Of a stretch of DNA of 64,000 nt, positions 32,580-41,491 are shown piece after piece. Source of the DNA: Phyllobacteriaceae bacterium UBA1940 (GTDB lineage: Bacteria; Pseudomonadota; Alphaproteobacteria; Rhizobiales; Rhizobiaceae). The notes under the pieces are model-generated. The model made no database searches. It saw only the letters and a program-made list of their open reading frames with translations, and was not told the origin of the DNA. Made by a program: the position numbers and the translations under genes. Every line of letters starts with the position of its first letter. Position 1 is the first letter of the stretch. The stretch lies in the NCBI GenBank assembly GCA_002336975.1, contig DDFA01000016.1:14672-78671 (forward strand). The letters are read 5' to 3'.

Positions 32580-32906
32580 ATGAAGGACGAACAGGCCATA
32601 GAGCAGGAAATCCAGGCGAAGGGGCTGAAGGCGCCGCGCCTCACGCCGGCGGACATCGACGCCGCGATCGCGGCCGAGGACTATCATGTCTTCCCGGGCA
32701 CCACGCTGACCATCTGCTGCTTGAAGCTGCAGAACGGCTTTTGCGTGACAGGCGAAAGCGCGGCCGCCAGCGCCGAGAACTTCGACGAGGAGATCGGCCG
32801 CAAAATCGCGCGCGAAAACGCCCGTAACAAGATCTGGCCGCTCGAGGGTTATCTGCTGCGCCAGGCGCTGCATGAATTCGACAAGGAAGAGGCCGCCACG
32901 GCCTGA
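32580..32906 (+). CDS. Gp49-family phage protein
   Basis: A 108-residue protein matching phage Gp49: PRLTPADIDAAIAAEDYHVFPGTTLTICCLKLQNGFCVTGES then ENFDEEIGRKIARENARNKIWPLEGYLL. The family is common next to replication genes; the function is not known. The gene stands between two copies of a 21-bp repeat (32502-32522 and 32903-32923) that begin at stop codons. Confidence 0.85.
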   Translation: MKDEQAIEQEIQAKGLKAPRLTPADIDAAIAAEDYHVFPGTTLTICCLKLQNGFCVTGESAAASAENFDEEIGRKIARENARNKIWPLEGYLLRQALHEFDKEEAATA

Positions 32907-32966
32907 CCCATGCCCGCCGCGCCGGCGACGGCGCGGCGGCCGATACCTCGATGAATGCGGGCGGAC

Positions 32967-34880
32967 ATGACAGTTAAAAAACCAAAGGCACAAGGCGGCG
33001 TTAAAGCCGTCCGCGCGACCTTCCTCGATGCCATGCAGGCGCTGGGCGAAGTCAAGGCGCTCGACGATCCGGATCCGAACCTCGCCCGCAACGGGATCAA
33101 GCCCGGCCAGTGGCCAGGCGCGCCGCATGACAGCATGCCGCCGGACTGCCCGGTGACGGTGCTCGGCAAGAAGGGCGAGACCGTCTATGTGATCGATGCG
33201 ATCGGCGAAATGCAGGCGGTGACCCGCTGGGACCTGCCGACGCTGGCGCGGCTGTTTGCGCCGCACCTGAACTATCTCATGTGGGCCTGGCCGGCCTTCG
33301 GCAAGGCGGAGACCGATCCCGAGACCGGGGATCCGCTGCCACCGAAGGTCAAGCGCATCGAGCGCGACAAGGCGGCCATGGCGCTGATCAATGAGGCGGG
33401 CCGCAAGGGCCTGTTCGATCCGCAACAGAACGTGCGCGGCCGCGGCGGCTGGAAGGCGCAGGACAAGTTCATCTGGCATTCCGGCAAGTTTCTGTTTTCC
33501 GTCGATGTGAAGACGAACGGTGAGAACCGCGCGACCGACTGGCAGCTGACGGCCGCCAAGCCCGGGGAATATGACGGCTATTTCTACGCCCAGGACGCGG
33601 ATACCCTGCACCCCTGGCAGTCGCCGATTGGCATCTACGACAGCCCCGCGCATCAGCTGCTGCAGGACCTGCAGAGCTGGAACTGGGAGCGCCCCTATAT
33701 CGACCCGATCTTCCTGCTTGGCTGGATCGGCTCCTCGCTGCTCGGCGGCGCGCTCGAGGTGCGGCCGATCGTGTTCACCACCGGCGGCGCCGGCGTCGGC
33801 AAATCGACGCTGCACAACATCATCCGGGCGCTCTTCGGCAACGTGCTCTATACCACGGCCAACACGACGGCCGCCGGCATCTACCAGAACCTGAAGCAGG
33901 ACAGCCGGCCGGTGGCGGTCGACGAGTTCGAGCGCAAGGCGCATTCCTCCAAGGAAGGGCAGATCGTCGAGCTGGCGCGGCAGAGCTATTCGGGCGCGAA
34001 GGGCTATCGCGGCGGCGCCAACGGGGAGGGCACGGAGTTCGAGCTGCGCTCGAGCTTCATGTTCTCGGCCATCATGCCGCCGGTGCTGGGCGTCCAGGAC
34101 CGCACGCGCATGATCATCCTCAACCTGAATGCGCTCGACAAGAAAAAGACAACGACGCAGCCGGTGATCTCCGACACGGCCGGCCGGATGATCCTGCGCC
34201 AGCTGATGGACGGGTTCCACGATTTCTACTGGCATATCCTGCCGAAGTGGCGGCAGATCCTTTCGGATCCGCGCCTGCCATTCGATGCCCGCGCGATCGA
34301 CACCTATGGCACGGTGCTGGCCTGCGCCGAGCTGCTGGTCGGCGAGCAGGGCATGATCGACGCCGGCCTGCCGCAGGACGGCCTGGCGGTCGGCGAATGC
34401 AAGCTCGACATCGACCACCTCGTCGAGATCCTCGAGCACGCGACGGCCGCCGAGCGCGGCGACCAGGTGCCGAAATGGCAGGAGGTGATCGAGAAGATCC
34501 TCGGCGCCAAGCTCGACAGTTATAAGGGCGGCGACAAGCTGACTGTCGGCGGCGTGCTCGAGCAGCTCGAGCAGGGCAGCGAGTGGATGACGCTGCAGGA
34601 AGCCCGCGCCCGCCTGGCGCTGATGGGGCTCGGCCTGCGCGACAAGGGCGACCCGGCCGAAGGATACTCGCTGGCAATTCCGATCAGCGACGATAACCTC
34701 GATCGGCTCTTCGCGGACAGCGACTATCTGCGCGGGGGCTGGACCATGGCGCTGAAGCAGGCGCCAGAGGGTGTGGTGCTGCGCCGGGCGGACAACAAGC
34801 AGACAATGAAGATCAACCGCGCTGCAAAGAAGGTGACGCTGGTCGACCTGCAGGGTTATGACAAGTGGGTGAGTGAGTGA
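32967..34880 (+). CDS. P-loop primase-helicase (D5/DUF927-like)
   Basis: A 637-residue protein of the phage D5 or DUF927 helicase type. Walker A GGAGVGKST lies near residue 275, preceded by DPIFLLGWIGSSLLGGALE. Walker B-like VAVDEF lies near residue 315. The C-terminal third has mixed helices and ends LVDLQGYDKWVSE. It probably unwinds DNA at the fork with the Toprim primase. The start may be 32955 or 32967; I use 32967 (MTVKKPK). Confidence 0.85.
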   Translation: MTVKKPKAQGGVKAVRATFLDAMQALGEVKALDDPDPNLARNGIKPGQWPGAPHDSMPPDCPVTVLGKKGETVYVIDAIGEMQAVTRWDLPTLARLFAPHLNYLMWAWPAFGKAETDPETGDPLPPKVKRIERDKAAMALINEAGRKGLFDPQQNVRGRGGWKAQDKFIWHSGKFLFSVDVKTNGENRATDWQLTAAKPGEYDGYFYAQDADTLHPWQSPIGIYDSPAHQLLQDLQSWNWERPYIDPIFLLGWIGSSLLGGALEVRPIVFTTGGAGVGKSTLHNIIRALFGNVLYTTANTTAAGIYQNLKQDSRPVAVDEFERKAHSSKEGQIVELARQSYSGAKGYRGGANGEGTEFELRSSFMFSAIMPPVLGVQDRTRMIILNLNALDKKKTTTQPVISDTAGRMILRQLMDGFHDFYWHILPKWRQILSDPRLPFDARAIDTYGTVLACAELLVGEQGMIDAGLPQDGLAVGECKLDIDHLVEILEHATAAERGDQVPKWQEVIEKILGAKLDSYKGGDKLTVGGVLEQLEQGSEWMTLQEARARLALMGLGLRDKGDPAEGYSLAIPISDDNLDRLFADSDYLRGGWTMALKQAPEGVVLRRADNKQTMKINRAAKKVTLVDLQGYDKWVSE

Positions 34881-35014
34881 TGTTCGGAGCAATGGCGCAG
34901 GCGCTGGCAGCGCTTTTCACGGCATATCATCAAGACCAGGTCCAGCAGCATCGGCGGCGGCTTCGGATCCGCGGTCGATTGTGGAAATGCGGCCCTTGGC
35001 GATGGAGAACCTGA
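34880..35014 (+). CDS. Small phage protein
   Basis: A 44-residue protein starting at TGATG overlap (ATG 34880) and ending at another TGATG overlap with the next gene (TGA 35012-35014). It reads MFGAMAQALAALFTAYHQDQ then a basic tail HRRRLRIRGRLWKCGPWRW. Coupling on both sides makes it believable. Function unknown. Confidence 0.5.
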   Translation: MFGAMAQALAALFTAYHQDQVQQHRRRLRIRGRLWKCGPWRWRT

Positions 35015-35295
35015 TGGCTCACAGGTGCCCGCACAAGAACATTCAGTTCTGCCCGCTCTACTACGCGGCCCACGGCCTGGACACCGCAGGCGGTCGTATT
35101 CACTCATTCGGCTGTGATGACGGCCATCTGGAGCAAGGCGCTTGCGCCGTCAATCGTGGTATGAGCTACGCGGCCGAGCTTGAAAAGGTCCGCTCGGTAG
35201 ATCCGCACCTGGTCGCAACGCTAGCTTGGAGGGAAGACCTTCTCGAGCGAAGAGCCCAGATGCTTCGCAATTTGACGGCCGCGGGGCTACACTAG
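35014..35295 (+). CDS. Cys/His-rich small phage protein
   Basis: A 93-residue protein starting MAHRCPHKNIQFCPLYYAAH, with further cysteines at CDDG and CAVN. Four Cys and several His in a short span suggest a zinc-binding fold. The second half is a helix (LERRAQMLRNLT). It is the last gene before a terminator; no family name assigned. Confidence 0.65.
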   Translation: MAHRCPHKNIQFCPLYYAAHGLDTAGGRIHSFGCDDGHLEQGACAVNRGMSYAAELEKVRSVDPHLVATLAWREDLLERRAQMLRNLTAAGLH

Positions 35296-35320
35296 CCCTC
35301 GACCCTTACCCGCTCGCAGG

Positions 35321-35350
35321 AGCCCGCTGGAGCGATCCGGCGGGCTTTCT
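35321..35350 (+). terminator. Terminator of the early/replication operon
   Basis: Stem AGCCCGC (35321-35327) / GCGGGCT (35340-35346), 12-base loop, followed by TTTCT. It lies 26 bp after the last early gene. Confidence 0.75.
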
Positions 35351-35408
35351 GTATCTTTCCATGCCCGCGCCCTGCTGCTAGCCTCCGGAGCCGCTGGGGA
35401 GCCTGGAC

Positions 35409-35681
35409 GTGAACATCTTTGAGATCCTTATCGATGCGCCCGCCTGGTATCTGGGGCGGCTTCTGGGCCATCTGTTCCATCTGGCCGCCATGATCGGCTG
35501 CCTGGCGGGATCTGTCTATGCCGGCGTTTGGATCCACCGCCTCGTCCGTGTCCCAGTCGTCAATTGGATCGCCTCGATCGCTGTCGGCTGCTGGCTGCTT
35601 CTGATCCTGTATCGTGCGGAGACCTGGACGGCTGCCGCCTGGATACAAGCCGCAGAGCTGCGCGACACAAGCGACTACTGA
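35409..35681 (+). CDS. Small phage membrane protein
   Basis: A 90-residue protein with a GTG start behind GGGGAGCC. Two or three hydrophobic segments: HLFHLAAMIGCLAGSVYAGVW, WIASIAVGCWLLLILY and a short one. It lies alone between the early terminator and the repeat region. It might be a holin-like or superinfection protein, but nothing shows it. Confidence 0.5.
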   Translation: MNIFEILIDAPAWYLGRLLGHLFHLAAMIGCLAGSVYAGVWIHRLVRVPVVNWIASIAVGCWLLLILYRAETWTAAAWIQAAELRDTSDY

Positions 35682-35943
35682 TCGCCCACACCCTGTTCTT
35701 ATCCCGACATTTCCCCCGCCCTGATAGCCGCCGCAGTTAACTCTCTTCCCCCGCCCTTGGCTGGTCAAAAACGGAACCCGCGCCGCGTCGAGCGAGCCGA
35801 GCGGAACCCACGTGACGCCCAAAGCACCGCCTAGGCCGCTCGTCCACGCGATGTCTGAGGAAACCAGGCGCGGGCACTTAACGCGGCGAGAGCCGTGCGC
35901 AGGATGGTGGCGAGGCCGGTTGCTTCGCCGGATGGGTGCGGGT
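35682..35943 (+). other. Non-coding part of the region before terminase
   Basis: 262 bp with no gene I can support. It is the left part of a 525-bp non-coding region between a membrane-protein gene and the terminase small subunit. GC-rich, without clear repeats; the first repeat copy begins at 35944. Confidence 0.5.
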
Positions 35944-36178
35944 GGTTACCACCGGTTACCAGCCGGTTACCGATGAGGTAACCGGGATCAATCAAGGAAA
36001 ACAGTGGCTTGCGCAGACGGTTACCGGGTTACCGCAATATGAGCAGTTTTCACGCGCGCGCGCGTGGATACGCGTGAAGAGAGATAGAGGTAACCCGGTA
36101 ACCGAGAGGGATAAATTCCTGATTTTCCAGCAGATATGCGGTTACCGAATAGGTTACCTCCGGTTACGGGCGGTAACC
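35944..36178. repeat. GGTWACC iteron array upstream of terminase
   Basis: Eleven exact copies of GGTTACC or GGTAACC and one near copy lie in 235 bp (35944, 35954, 35965, 35977, 36019, 36027, 36089, 36097, 36140, 36152, 36172; near copy 36162). Several are spaced 10-12 bp, about one helix turn. Pairs at 36019-36033 and 36089-36103 are exact reverse complements. Inside them TTCACGCG (36049) and CGCGTGAA (36071) flank a CG-alternating tract. By chance one would expect well under one copy. Likely binding array for the terminase small subunit or for phage replication/late control. Confidence 0.8.
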
Positions 36179-36206
36179 GGAATAAAGAAATAGGGAAATA
36201 GCGGCG

Positions 36207-36899
36207 ATGGCGGACGACGGTCGAAATCAGGGGCTTAACGAGGCACACACGCCGGGCGAAAATTCCGGCGCGCCGGCGATCGAGCCGGATCCGGAGCGGG
36301 CCGCGAAGGTCGGCACGACAAAGGCAATCGTCCAGGGCGCGATGGCTGACCTTGCCCAGCAGCTGGCCCAGCCCGTCGCCGAGGCCGAGCAGCCGTCCCT
36401 CATGCTCGACGAGATCGACGAGCAGCAGTCGCTCTTCGCCGGCCCGGTGCGCCATGTGGCGGAAACAATCTCGGCCGCGCGAAACGGGCGCGGGAGGCCG
36501 AAGGGCAGCCAGAACAAGGCCAGCCGGGAATTTGCCGACACGCTGATGCGCATGGGATACCGGCATCCGGGTCTCAACCTCGCCGCCCTGGCGAATGCCG
36601 ATCCCGTGCGGCTGGCCCTCGAAATGGCAGGGCAGGAGGTCAGCGCGGATCCGAGCATGCAGCTTCTCAAGCTCGCGAAGGAAGGCAAGCTCGATGGCGT
36701 CGCTGCCCTGGTGACGAAAGCGCACGAGCTGGTGCTCAAGGCCAATGCCGAGTTGATGCCGTATTTCGAGAGCAAGCGGCCGCAGGAACTCAAGGTGGAC
36801 AAGCGCGTCCTGGGCGTGATGATGATCGGCGACATGCAGGTCGAGCGGACTGACGATGGCGGCGTGATGAGCCTGACCAAGAACGAAACGCCGACCTAA
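36207..36899 (+). CDS. Putative terminase small subunit
   Basis: A 230-residue protein directly ahead of the large terminase. The N-terminal third is acidic and disordered. Near residues 92-105 it reads RNGRGRPKGSQNKAS, an AT-hook-like DNA binding segment, followed by helices LRRMGYRHPGLNLAALANADPVRLALEM-type. The C-terminal part has strands (LKVDKRVLGVMMIGDM). Position and DNA-binding motif fit the small subunit that marks the packaging site; no direct family match is clear. Confidence 0.6.
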   Translation: MADDGRNQGLNEAHTPGENSGAPAIEPDPERAAKVGTTKAIVQGAMADLAQQLAQPVAEAEQPSLMLDEIDEQQSLFAGPVRHVAETISAARNGRGRPKGSQNKASREFADTLMRMGYRHPGLNLAALANADPVRLALEMAGQEVSADPSMQLLKLAKEGKLDGVAALVTKAHELVLKANAELMPYFESKRPQELKVDKRVLGVMMIGDMQVERTDDGGVMSLTKNETPT

Positions 36900-37258
36900 T
36901 GAAATCAATCGGTTAGTCGTGCGACATTGTTGGTGCAAGTCGCACGGCCTGTAACCACCTGAAATCATTACCTTCCAGACTGATCAAAGATTAGAGCGGC
37001 ATTTCGGATCGCGCCCCACGCGCGCGGGAAACCGGCTGGCCTATCGCCACCCCCGGGGGTGCCTCACGCGGGCGGGCACGCGCGCGGGCGCGGCGGCTTC
37101 GAAACTCGCGCGCGCCCTGCCCCTACTGGGGGTCGGTTGTCACACACACCGGCCATTCGGCCTTGCCCGACTGAACAGCTGGCGGCGCGGACTAATCTTG
37201 GCCCTTGGCGGAGCGGGCGCGGGCGCGCGGGCTCCGGGTTTGCAAAGGGTCAAGGGTC
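36900..37258 (+). other. Non-coding region between the terminase subunits
   Basis: 359 bp without a credible gene. It contains the stem CGTGCGAC (36918-36925) / GTCGCACG (36939-36946), a perfect palindrome CACCCCCGGGGGTG at 37048-37061, and several CGCG alternations (for example 37018-37026, 37078-37088). Base composition is unusually GC-rich even for this phage. A packaging (pac or cos) site is a reasonable guess. Confidence 0.5.
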
Positions 37259-38884
37259 ATGGGAATTGATATCGTACGCTATACGCCGCCGGGGCCGATC
37301 GGCGCAGCATTCATCCGGTCGCGGGGGCCGATTGATGCGATCATGGGCCCAGGCGGCTCGGGGAAGACCGTTTGTTCGGTGATCAAGGGGCCGCTGCACG
37401 CGGCCGACTATCTCCCCGTCTGCAAAGATGGGTGGGTGAGGGTCAAGACGCTCTGCGTTCGTGACACCTATCGCAGCTTCGCCCGCACCGCGCTCGCCAG
37501 TTGGTACAACACGTTCCCGGAAAAGCACGCCTGGACGGAAAGCCATGAAGGCGGGCAGGATCGGCCGGTGGTGCACAAGATCTGCTGGGAGGCCTGGCGT
37601 GGTCCGGACAAGGTCAAGATCGAATACATCATGGAAACCGGCGCGATCGGGGACAATGACCTCGAGGCCTTCGCCAAGGGCTACGAAATCTCGATGGCCT
37701 GGTGCAACGAATTCGATCTGTTGCCGGAGAATACCATGCCGGTGTTTTTCCAGCGTTGCGGCCGATATCCGCCCGTCGAGCAGATCGCGCCTTCGGAGCT
37801 GGAGCGGGTGTCGCGTGACGGCCGCGCGGCCATGCGCATGATGGGCCTCGAGGCCGACGACAACGAGCCCGTGCTTCCGCGCATCGTGTGGGGCGACATG
37901 AACCCGCCGGACGTCGACCACCCCGCCTACAAAACGCCGTTCGGCGAAGGCTCCAAGCCCGGCGGGATCTACAAGAACGTTACGCCTGGCTGGAATGGTT
38001 TCTGGCAGCCAGGCGGGTTGACCCCGAATGCCGAAAACCGCGTCGGCAAGCCCAGGTCCTCGTACGAGCTCGAGGCGGCAACGACGAAAGACAAGCGCCT
38101 AGTCCTGCGCATGGTGCATTCTCGGCCGGCTTACGCGAAGGACGGCACGCCGGTCTATGAGGATTATTTCAATCCGGAGGTTCACCGCGCCGACGAGGCG
38201 TTGACGGCGGTGCCGCAACTCGGGTTGACGATCGGCATCGACGCCGGCGGCTCCCCGGCGGCAACGATTGGCCAGCAGATGCCGAACGGCCAGAACCGAC
38301 TGCTGGCTGAACTGGTAGCGCAGCCTGGCACGGGGCCGACCCGGTTCGGGCAGGCGATGCTGGCTCTGTTGATGACCCGTTTTCCCGGCATCCCGATTAT
38401 CGGCGCCTGGGGAGATCCGTCGGCCTGGTACGGCGCCGACACCAACACCGGTGAATTCCACTGGATGAATACGCTTTCGGCGACCGTAGGCTTTCCGATC
38501 TCGCCGGCGCCGTCGAACGAGCCCGGCATCCGCCAGGAGGCTGTAAAGCACTACCTAGGCCTGATGATTGACGGCCATACCCCGGGCTATCTTGTCGACC
38601 CCAGCTGCAAATTCATCCTTGGCGGCTATGAGGCGCACTACAAGTTCTCGAAGAAGACCTCGACGAGCGAGACCGACAAGCTCGATGTGGTGAAGAACGA
38701 ATATTCGCACCCCCACGACGGGGAGCAATATCGTTGCCTCGGCATGCTCGGCCTTGCAAACCTCGTCACCCAGTCGGCCCAGTCGGTTCGGCCGGCGAAT
38801 GTCACCAGCCTGCAGGCGGCGCGCCAGCAACGCCGGATCGAGCAGCAGGGCGGACGCGGGAATTTCAACGTATGGGACGTTTGA
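37259..38884 (+). CDS. terL: Terminase large subunit
   Basis: A 541-residue packaging motor with nuclease. Walker A MGPGGSGKT lies at residues about 29-37. A Walker-B-like hydrophobic-acidic stretch reads AWCNEFDLLP near residue 145. The nuclease part has GIDAGGSPAATIG near residue 328 with the first catalytic Asp, and later acidic residues in GAWGDPSAWYG. It translocates phage DNA into the head. The start at 37259 (MGIDIV) was chosen over 37205 since the leading 18 residues are odd. Confidence 0.9.
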   Translation: MGIDIVRYTPPGPIGAAFIRSRGPIDAIMGPGGSGKTVCSVIKGPLHAADYLPVCKDGWVRVKTLCVRDTYRSFARTALASWYNTFPEKHAWTESHEGGQDRPVVHKICWEAWRGPDKVKIEYIMETGAIGDNDLEAFAKGYEISMAWCNEFDLLPENTMPVFFQRCGRYPPVEQIAPSELERVSRDGRAAMRMMGLEADDNEPVLPRIVWGDMNPPDVDHPAYKTPFGEGSKPGGIYKNVTPGWNGFWQPGGLTPNAENRVGKPRSSYELEAATTKDKRLVLRMVHSRPAYAKDGTPVYEDYFNPEVHRADEALTAVPQLGLTIGIDAGGSPAATIGQQMPNGQNRLLAELVAQPGTGPTRFGQAMLALLMTRFPGIPIIGAWGDPSAWYGADTNTGEFHWMNTLSATVGFPISPAPSNEPGIRQEAVKHYLGLMIDGHTPGYLVDPSCKFILGGYEAHYKFSKKTSTSETDKLDVVKNEYSHPHDGEQYRCLGMLGLANLVTQSAQSVRPANVTSLQAARQQRRIEQQGGRGNFNVWDV

Positions 38885-39333
38885 TGTTCAAGACGCCGGC
38901 CGACTGGAGCGACTGCCTCGCGTGCGCGGGCGGGCGGGCGCTCGCGCGTAAGGCCGCGATCTGGCAACGCTCGAACGGCGAGACGATCTCGTTTCATGCC
39001 GGCGCCGAGCTGCTCGCGGTCTCCTACCTCGTGCCCCGCGATGACGGGTCGCGGGAATTCTGCCTATCGATCCAGACGGCGGCCCGTCCGTACATGCGCC
39101 AGCTTTGCCGCTTCGCGCAGTCAACGCTGACGGGCCTCGCCCAAAATGGCGTCGTGGTGAACTGCCACGTCACGCCCGGCAACCGATCTGGTGAGCGTAT
39201 GGCTCGCCTCTGTGGTTTCGAGCTGCGCGGCGGCACGGTCTGGAGCTTCAGAGGAAAAGTCGATGGGCAATATCGTGAAGGGTCTGTTTGGCGGCGGTGG
39301 CAGCAAGGACAACGGCGCGAAGGTGGAAGCTGA
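38884..39333 (+). CDS. GNAT-like virion-region protein
   Basis: A 149-residue protein starting with TGATG overlap to the large terminase. It ends with NRSGERMARLCGFELRGGTVWSF, which is GNAT-like (N..G..M...GF). T7-type phages carry a small acetyltransferase-like protein (gp13 region) in this area, so that is my best guess. The last 70 bp overlap the next gene in another frame. Confidence 0.55.
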   Translation: MFKTPADWSDCLACAGGRALARKAAIWQRSNGETISFHAGAELLAVSYLVPRDDGSREFCLSIQTAARPYMRQLCRFAQSTLTGLAQNGVVVNCHVTPGNRSGERMARLCGFELRGGTVWSFRGKVDGQYREGSVWRRWQQGQRREGGS

Positions 39334-39484
39334 GAAAAGCCGGCAGTTGCAGCAGGTGGCGAACGATCGCCAGTTGGCGGAAGCGAACCGGAACACCCGG
39401 GCCATCGGCGCGACGCGGCGCGCACCACGTGGCCGGCGGCTCTTTGAGGATGGCCCGGACGCGGCAAGCTCGGTGCTTGCCTGA
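39263..39484 (+). CDS. Small phage protein before portal
   Basis: A 73-residue protein starting MGNIVKGLFGGGG behind AGAGGAAAA, Gly-rich then helical (KSRQLQQVANDRQLAEANRNTRAI). It overlaps the previous gene by about 70 bp and the portal by TGATG. Position between terminase and portal is common for small accessory virion proteins. Confidence 0.6.
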   Translation: MGNIVKGLFGGGGSKDNGAKVEAEKSRQLQQVANDRQLAEANRNTRAIGATRRAPRGRRLFEDGPDAASSVLA

Positions 39485-41103
39485 TGGATGGCGATTTCAA
39501 CGTCGACGTCGCCAGGCTGAAGCGGCGGACCGATGACACATGGGGCGCCCGCTCCGGTTGGAGCACGATCTACCAGGAAGCCTATGATTACGCCCTGCCG
39601 ATGCGCCGCCCGGCCGGCGGCGTAAACGGCCGGCCGCGACAGCCGGACAAGCTTTTCGACATGACGGCGCCCATGTCGGCCATGTATTTCGCCGGCAACT
39701 TGCAGCGCGATCTCTTCCCGGCCGGACAATCCACATTCGAGATGGAAACCGGGCCGATCGCAGCCATGGTTCTCGACGAGGCCCAGCGGAAGGCTTTCGA
39801 CGTCGAGCTATCGCGCACCTCGAGCCTGATCCATCCGTTTTTTCTCGCCGGCGACTGGGATACCGCCATCCATGAAATGTGCGTGGATCTTGCCGTGGGG
39901 ACCGGTGCGTTGCTGCCCGTCAAGGGTACCCCCAACAATCCGATCATGTTCTGCTGCCTGCCGTTCGATCAACTCGCGATCGACGTCGACGGCTACGGTC
40001 GCGTCACGTTCGTCGACTGGAGACAGGAGCTGCAGGCCGGGCAGGTCGTCGAGGCCTGGCCGAACGGCCGCTATGCCAGCGACTTCAAGGAGAAGGCAAA
40101 GACAAAGCCATCGGAGCCCGTCACCGTTCACCAGACCTGGTGGAAGGACGGTCGCGAGGGTGCCGGATGGCATTTCGGGGTGCGTCTGCAGGACCAGACG
40201 GCGCTGATCTCGCATGAGCGCTACCGCACCCAGCCCATCGCCGTTCCGCGCTACTACCGTGTACCTGGTGAAGCCTACGGGCGCGGCGTGGTTCTGACAG
40301 CGCTTCCGACGATCAAGACGCTGAACAAAGCGCAGGAGCTGGCGCTCAAGAGCGCGGCAATCTCGATGCTCGGCATATGGGGCTATCGCGCCGGCGGCAC
40401 GTTCAACCCGAACACGGTACGCCTGGCGCCCGGTGAGTTCTGGTCGATGCAATCGACCGGGGGGATGCTCGGCCCGGATGTGCAGCGGTTGGATCCGGCA
40501 AGCGGCAACCTCAATGTTGCGCAGATGCTGATGGGCGACCTGCAGGCGCAGGTGAAGAACGCCATGTTCGACACACGCCTGCCGGATTACGAGGGAACGC
40601 CGCGCTCTGCCGGGGAGATGGCCGCTCGCCTTCAGCAGCGCGCCAATATCCACATCGGAGCATTCGGGCGCCTCGTCAATGAGATCATGCCCGTGGTCGT
40701 TCCGCGTGCCGCCGAGATCCTGTTCGAGTTCGGCATGATGCCCCGGATGCAGCGGATCGACGACCTGTTGGTTTCGGTCAAGGTTCGCTCGCCAATGCAG
40801 GCCGCGCTAAACGCTGATCGCATCGCCTCGATCGCGAATTACTGGGACATGGTCCAGGCGTTCGCAGGACCGGAAATGGCGCCGGCCTATCTCGACCGTG
40901 ACAAGACCATCGACAAGATTGGCGACGGTTTCCAGATCGAAAAAGACCTCATTCCGCAGGGCGACGCCCGCAAGAAGATTGTTGCGGACATTGAGGAGGC
41001 GCGCCGCCAGCAGCTGCAGGCGGCGATGATGGCCGAGATGGCGAAGCAAGCACCAGGAGCGATCAAGGATCTCGCTGTCGCCGACATGCGGAGGGCCGCG
41101 TAA
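39484..41103 (+). CDS. Portal (head-tail connector) protein, T7-like
   Basis: A 539-residue protein of the podovirus connector family (T7 gp8 type): YDYALPMRRPAG near the front, KLFDMTAPMSAMYFAGNLQRDLFP, IHEMCVDLAVGTGALLPV, GRGVVLTALPTIKTLNKAQE and RSAGEMAARLQQRANIHIGAFGRL. Twelve copies form the ring through which DNA enters. The C-terminal part is helical and Gln/Ala-rich. Confidence 0.9.
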   Translation: MDGDFNVDVARLKRRTDDTWGARSGWSTIYQEAYDYALPMRRPAGGVNGRPRQPDKLFDMTAPMSAMYFAGNLQRDLFPAGQSTFEMETGPIAAMVLDEAQRKAFDVELSRTSSLIHPFFLAGDWDTAIHEMCVDLAVGTGALLPVKGTPNNPIMFCCLPFDQLAIDVDGYGRVTFVDWRQELQAGQVVEAWPNGRYASDFKEKAKTKPSEPVTVHQTWWKDGREGAGWHFGVRLQDQTALISHERYRTQPIAVPRYYRVPGEAYGRGVVLTALPTIKTLNKAQELALKSAAISMLGIWGYRAGGTFNPNTVRLAPGEFWSMQSTGGMLGPDVQRLDPASGNLNVAQMLMGDLQAQVKNAMFDTRLPDYEGTPRSAGEMAARLQQRANIHIGAFGRLVNEIMPVVVPRAAEILFEFGMMPRMQRIDDLLVSVKVRSPMQAALNADRIASIANYWDMVQAFAGPEMAPAYLDRDKTIDKIGDGFQIEKDLIPQGDARKKIVADIEEARRQQLQAAMMAEMAKQAPGAIKDLAVADMRRAA

Positions 41104-41472
41104 GTGTCTGGACCCTTTGTGCCCGCGCGTGCTGCGCAGCCCTTCGATCTCCTCGAGAAAAGCGCCGCCGGCGGCGGCTGGGAGGGCCTCGAGGAGATCT
41201 TCAAGCCCATCCTGCAGGAAGCTCCACTTCAGCCGGGCGACGATGTTGCGCGCTTCATGTGGGGTCTCGCGAATACGCCTGAAGGCAGGGCGATGTTCGA
41301 ATGGATGATGGATATCTCCTTGCGCCAGCCCTTCCGCGCAGTGGGGCAGACAATCGAGCAGACGGCGCTCGCTGCCGCCACTCGGCAGGGCATCAACGGT
41401 TTCGCCGAGGCGGTGCTTGCCGCGATCGCACATGGCGAAAAGCAGGTCAGAGAAGCGCGGCAGAAATCATGA
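41104..41472 (+). CDS. Phage protein between portal and scaffold
   Basis: A 122-residue protein with GTG start directly after the portal stop. Helical (LEEIFKPILQEAPLQPGDDVARFMWGLANTPEGRAMFEWMMDISLRQPF). It lies where several phages keep a small head accessory protein. Function unknown. Confidence 0.6.
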   Translation: MSGPFVPARAAQPFDLLEKSAAGGGWEGLEEIFKPILQEAPLQPGDDVARFMWGLANTPEGRAMFEWMMDISLRQPFRAVGQTIEQTALAAATRQGINGFAEAVLAAIAHGEKQVREARQKS

Positions 41473-41491
41473 ACCCAGAATGGAGCTGGAA

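Noticed and set aside
35292-35822. 176-residue minus-strand frame opposite the small membrane-protein gene
   Set aside because: Runs through a terminator hairpin and has no recognisable feature; a shadow.
35936-36193. 85-residue open frame across the GGTWACC array
   Set aside because: Its Val-Thr and Gly-Tyr content simply follows the repeated GGTTACC sequence, its start is a GTG without a ribosome site, and it has no protein-like layout. The DNA repeat is the better explanation.
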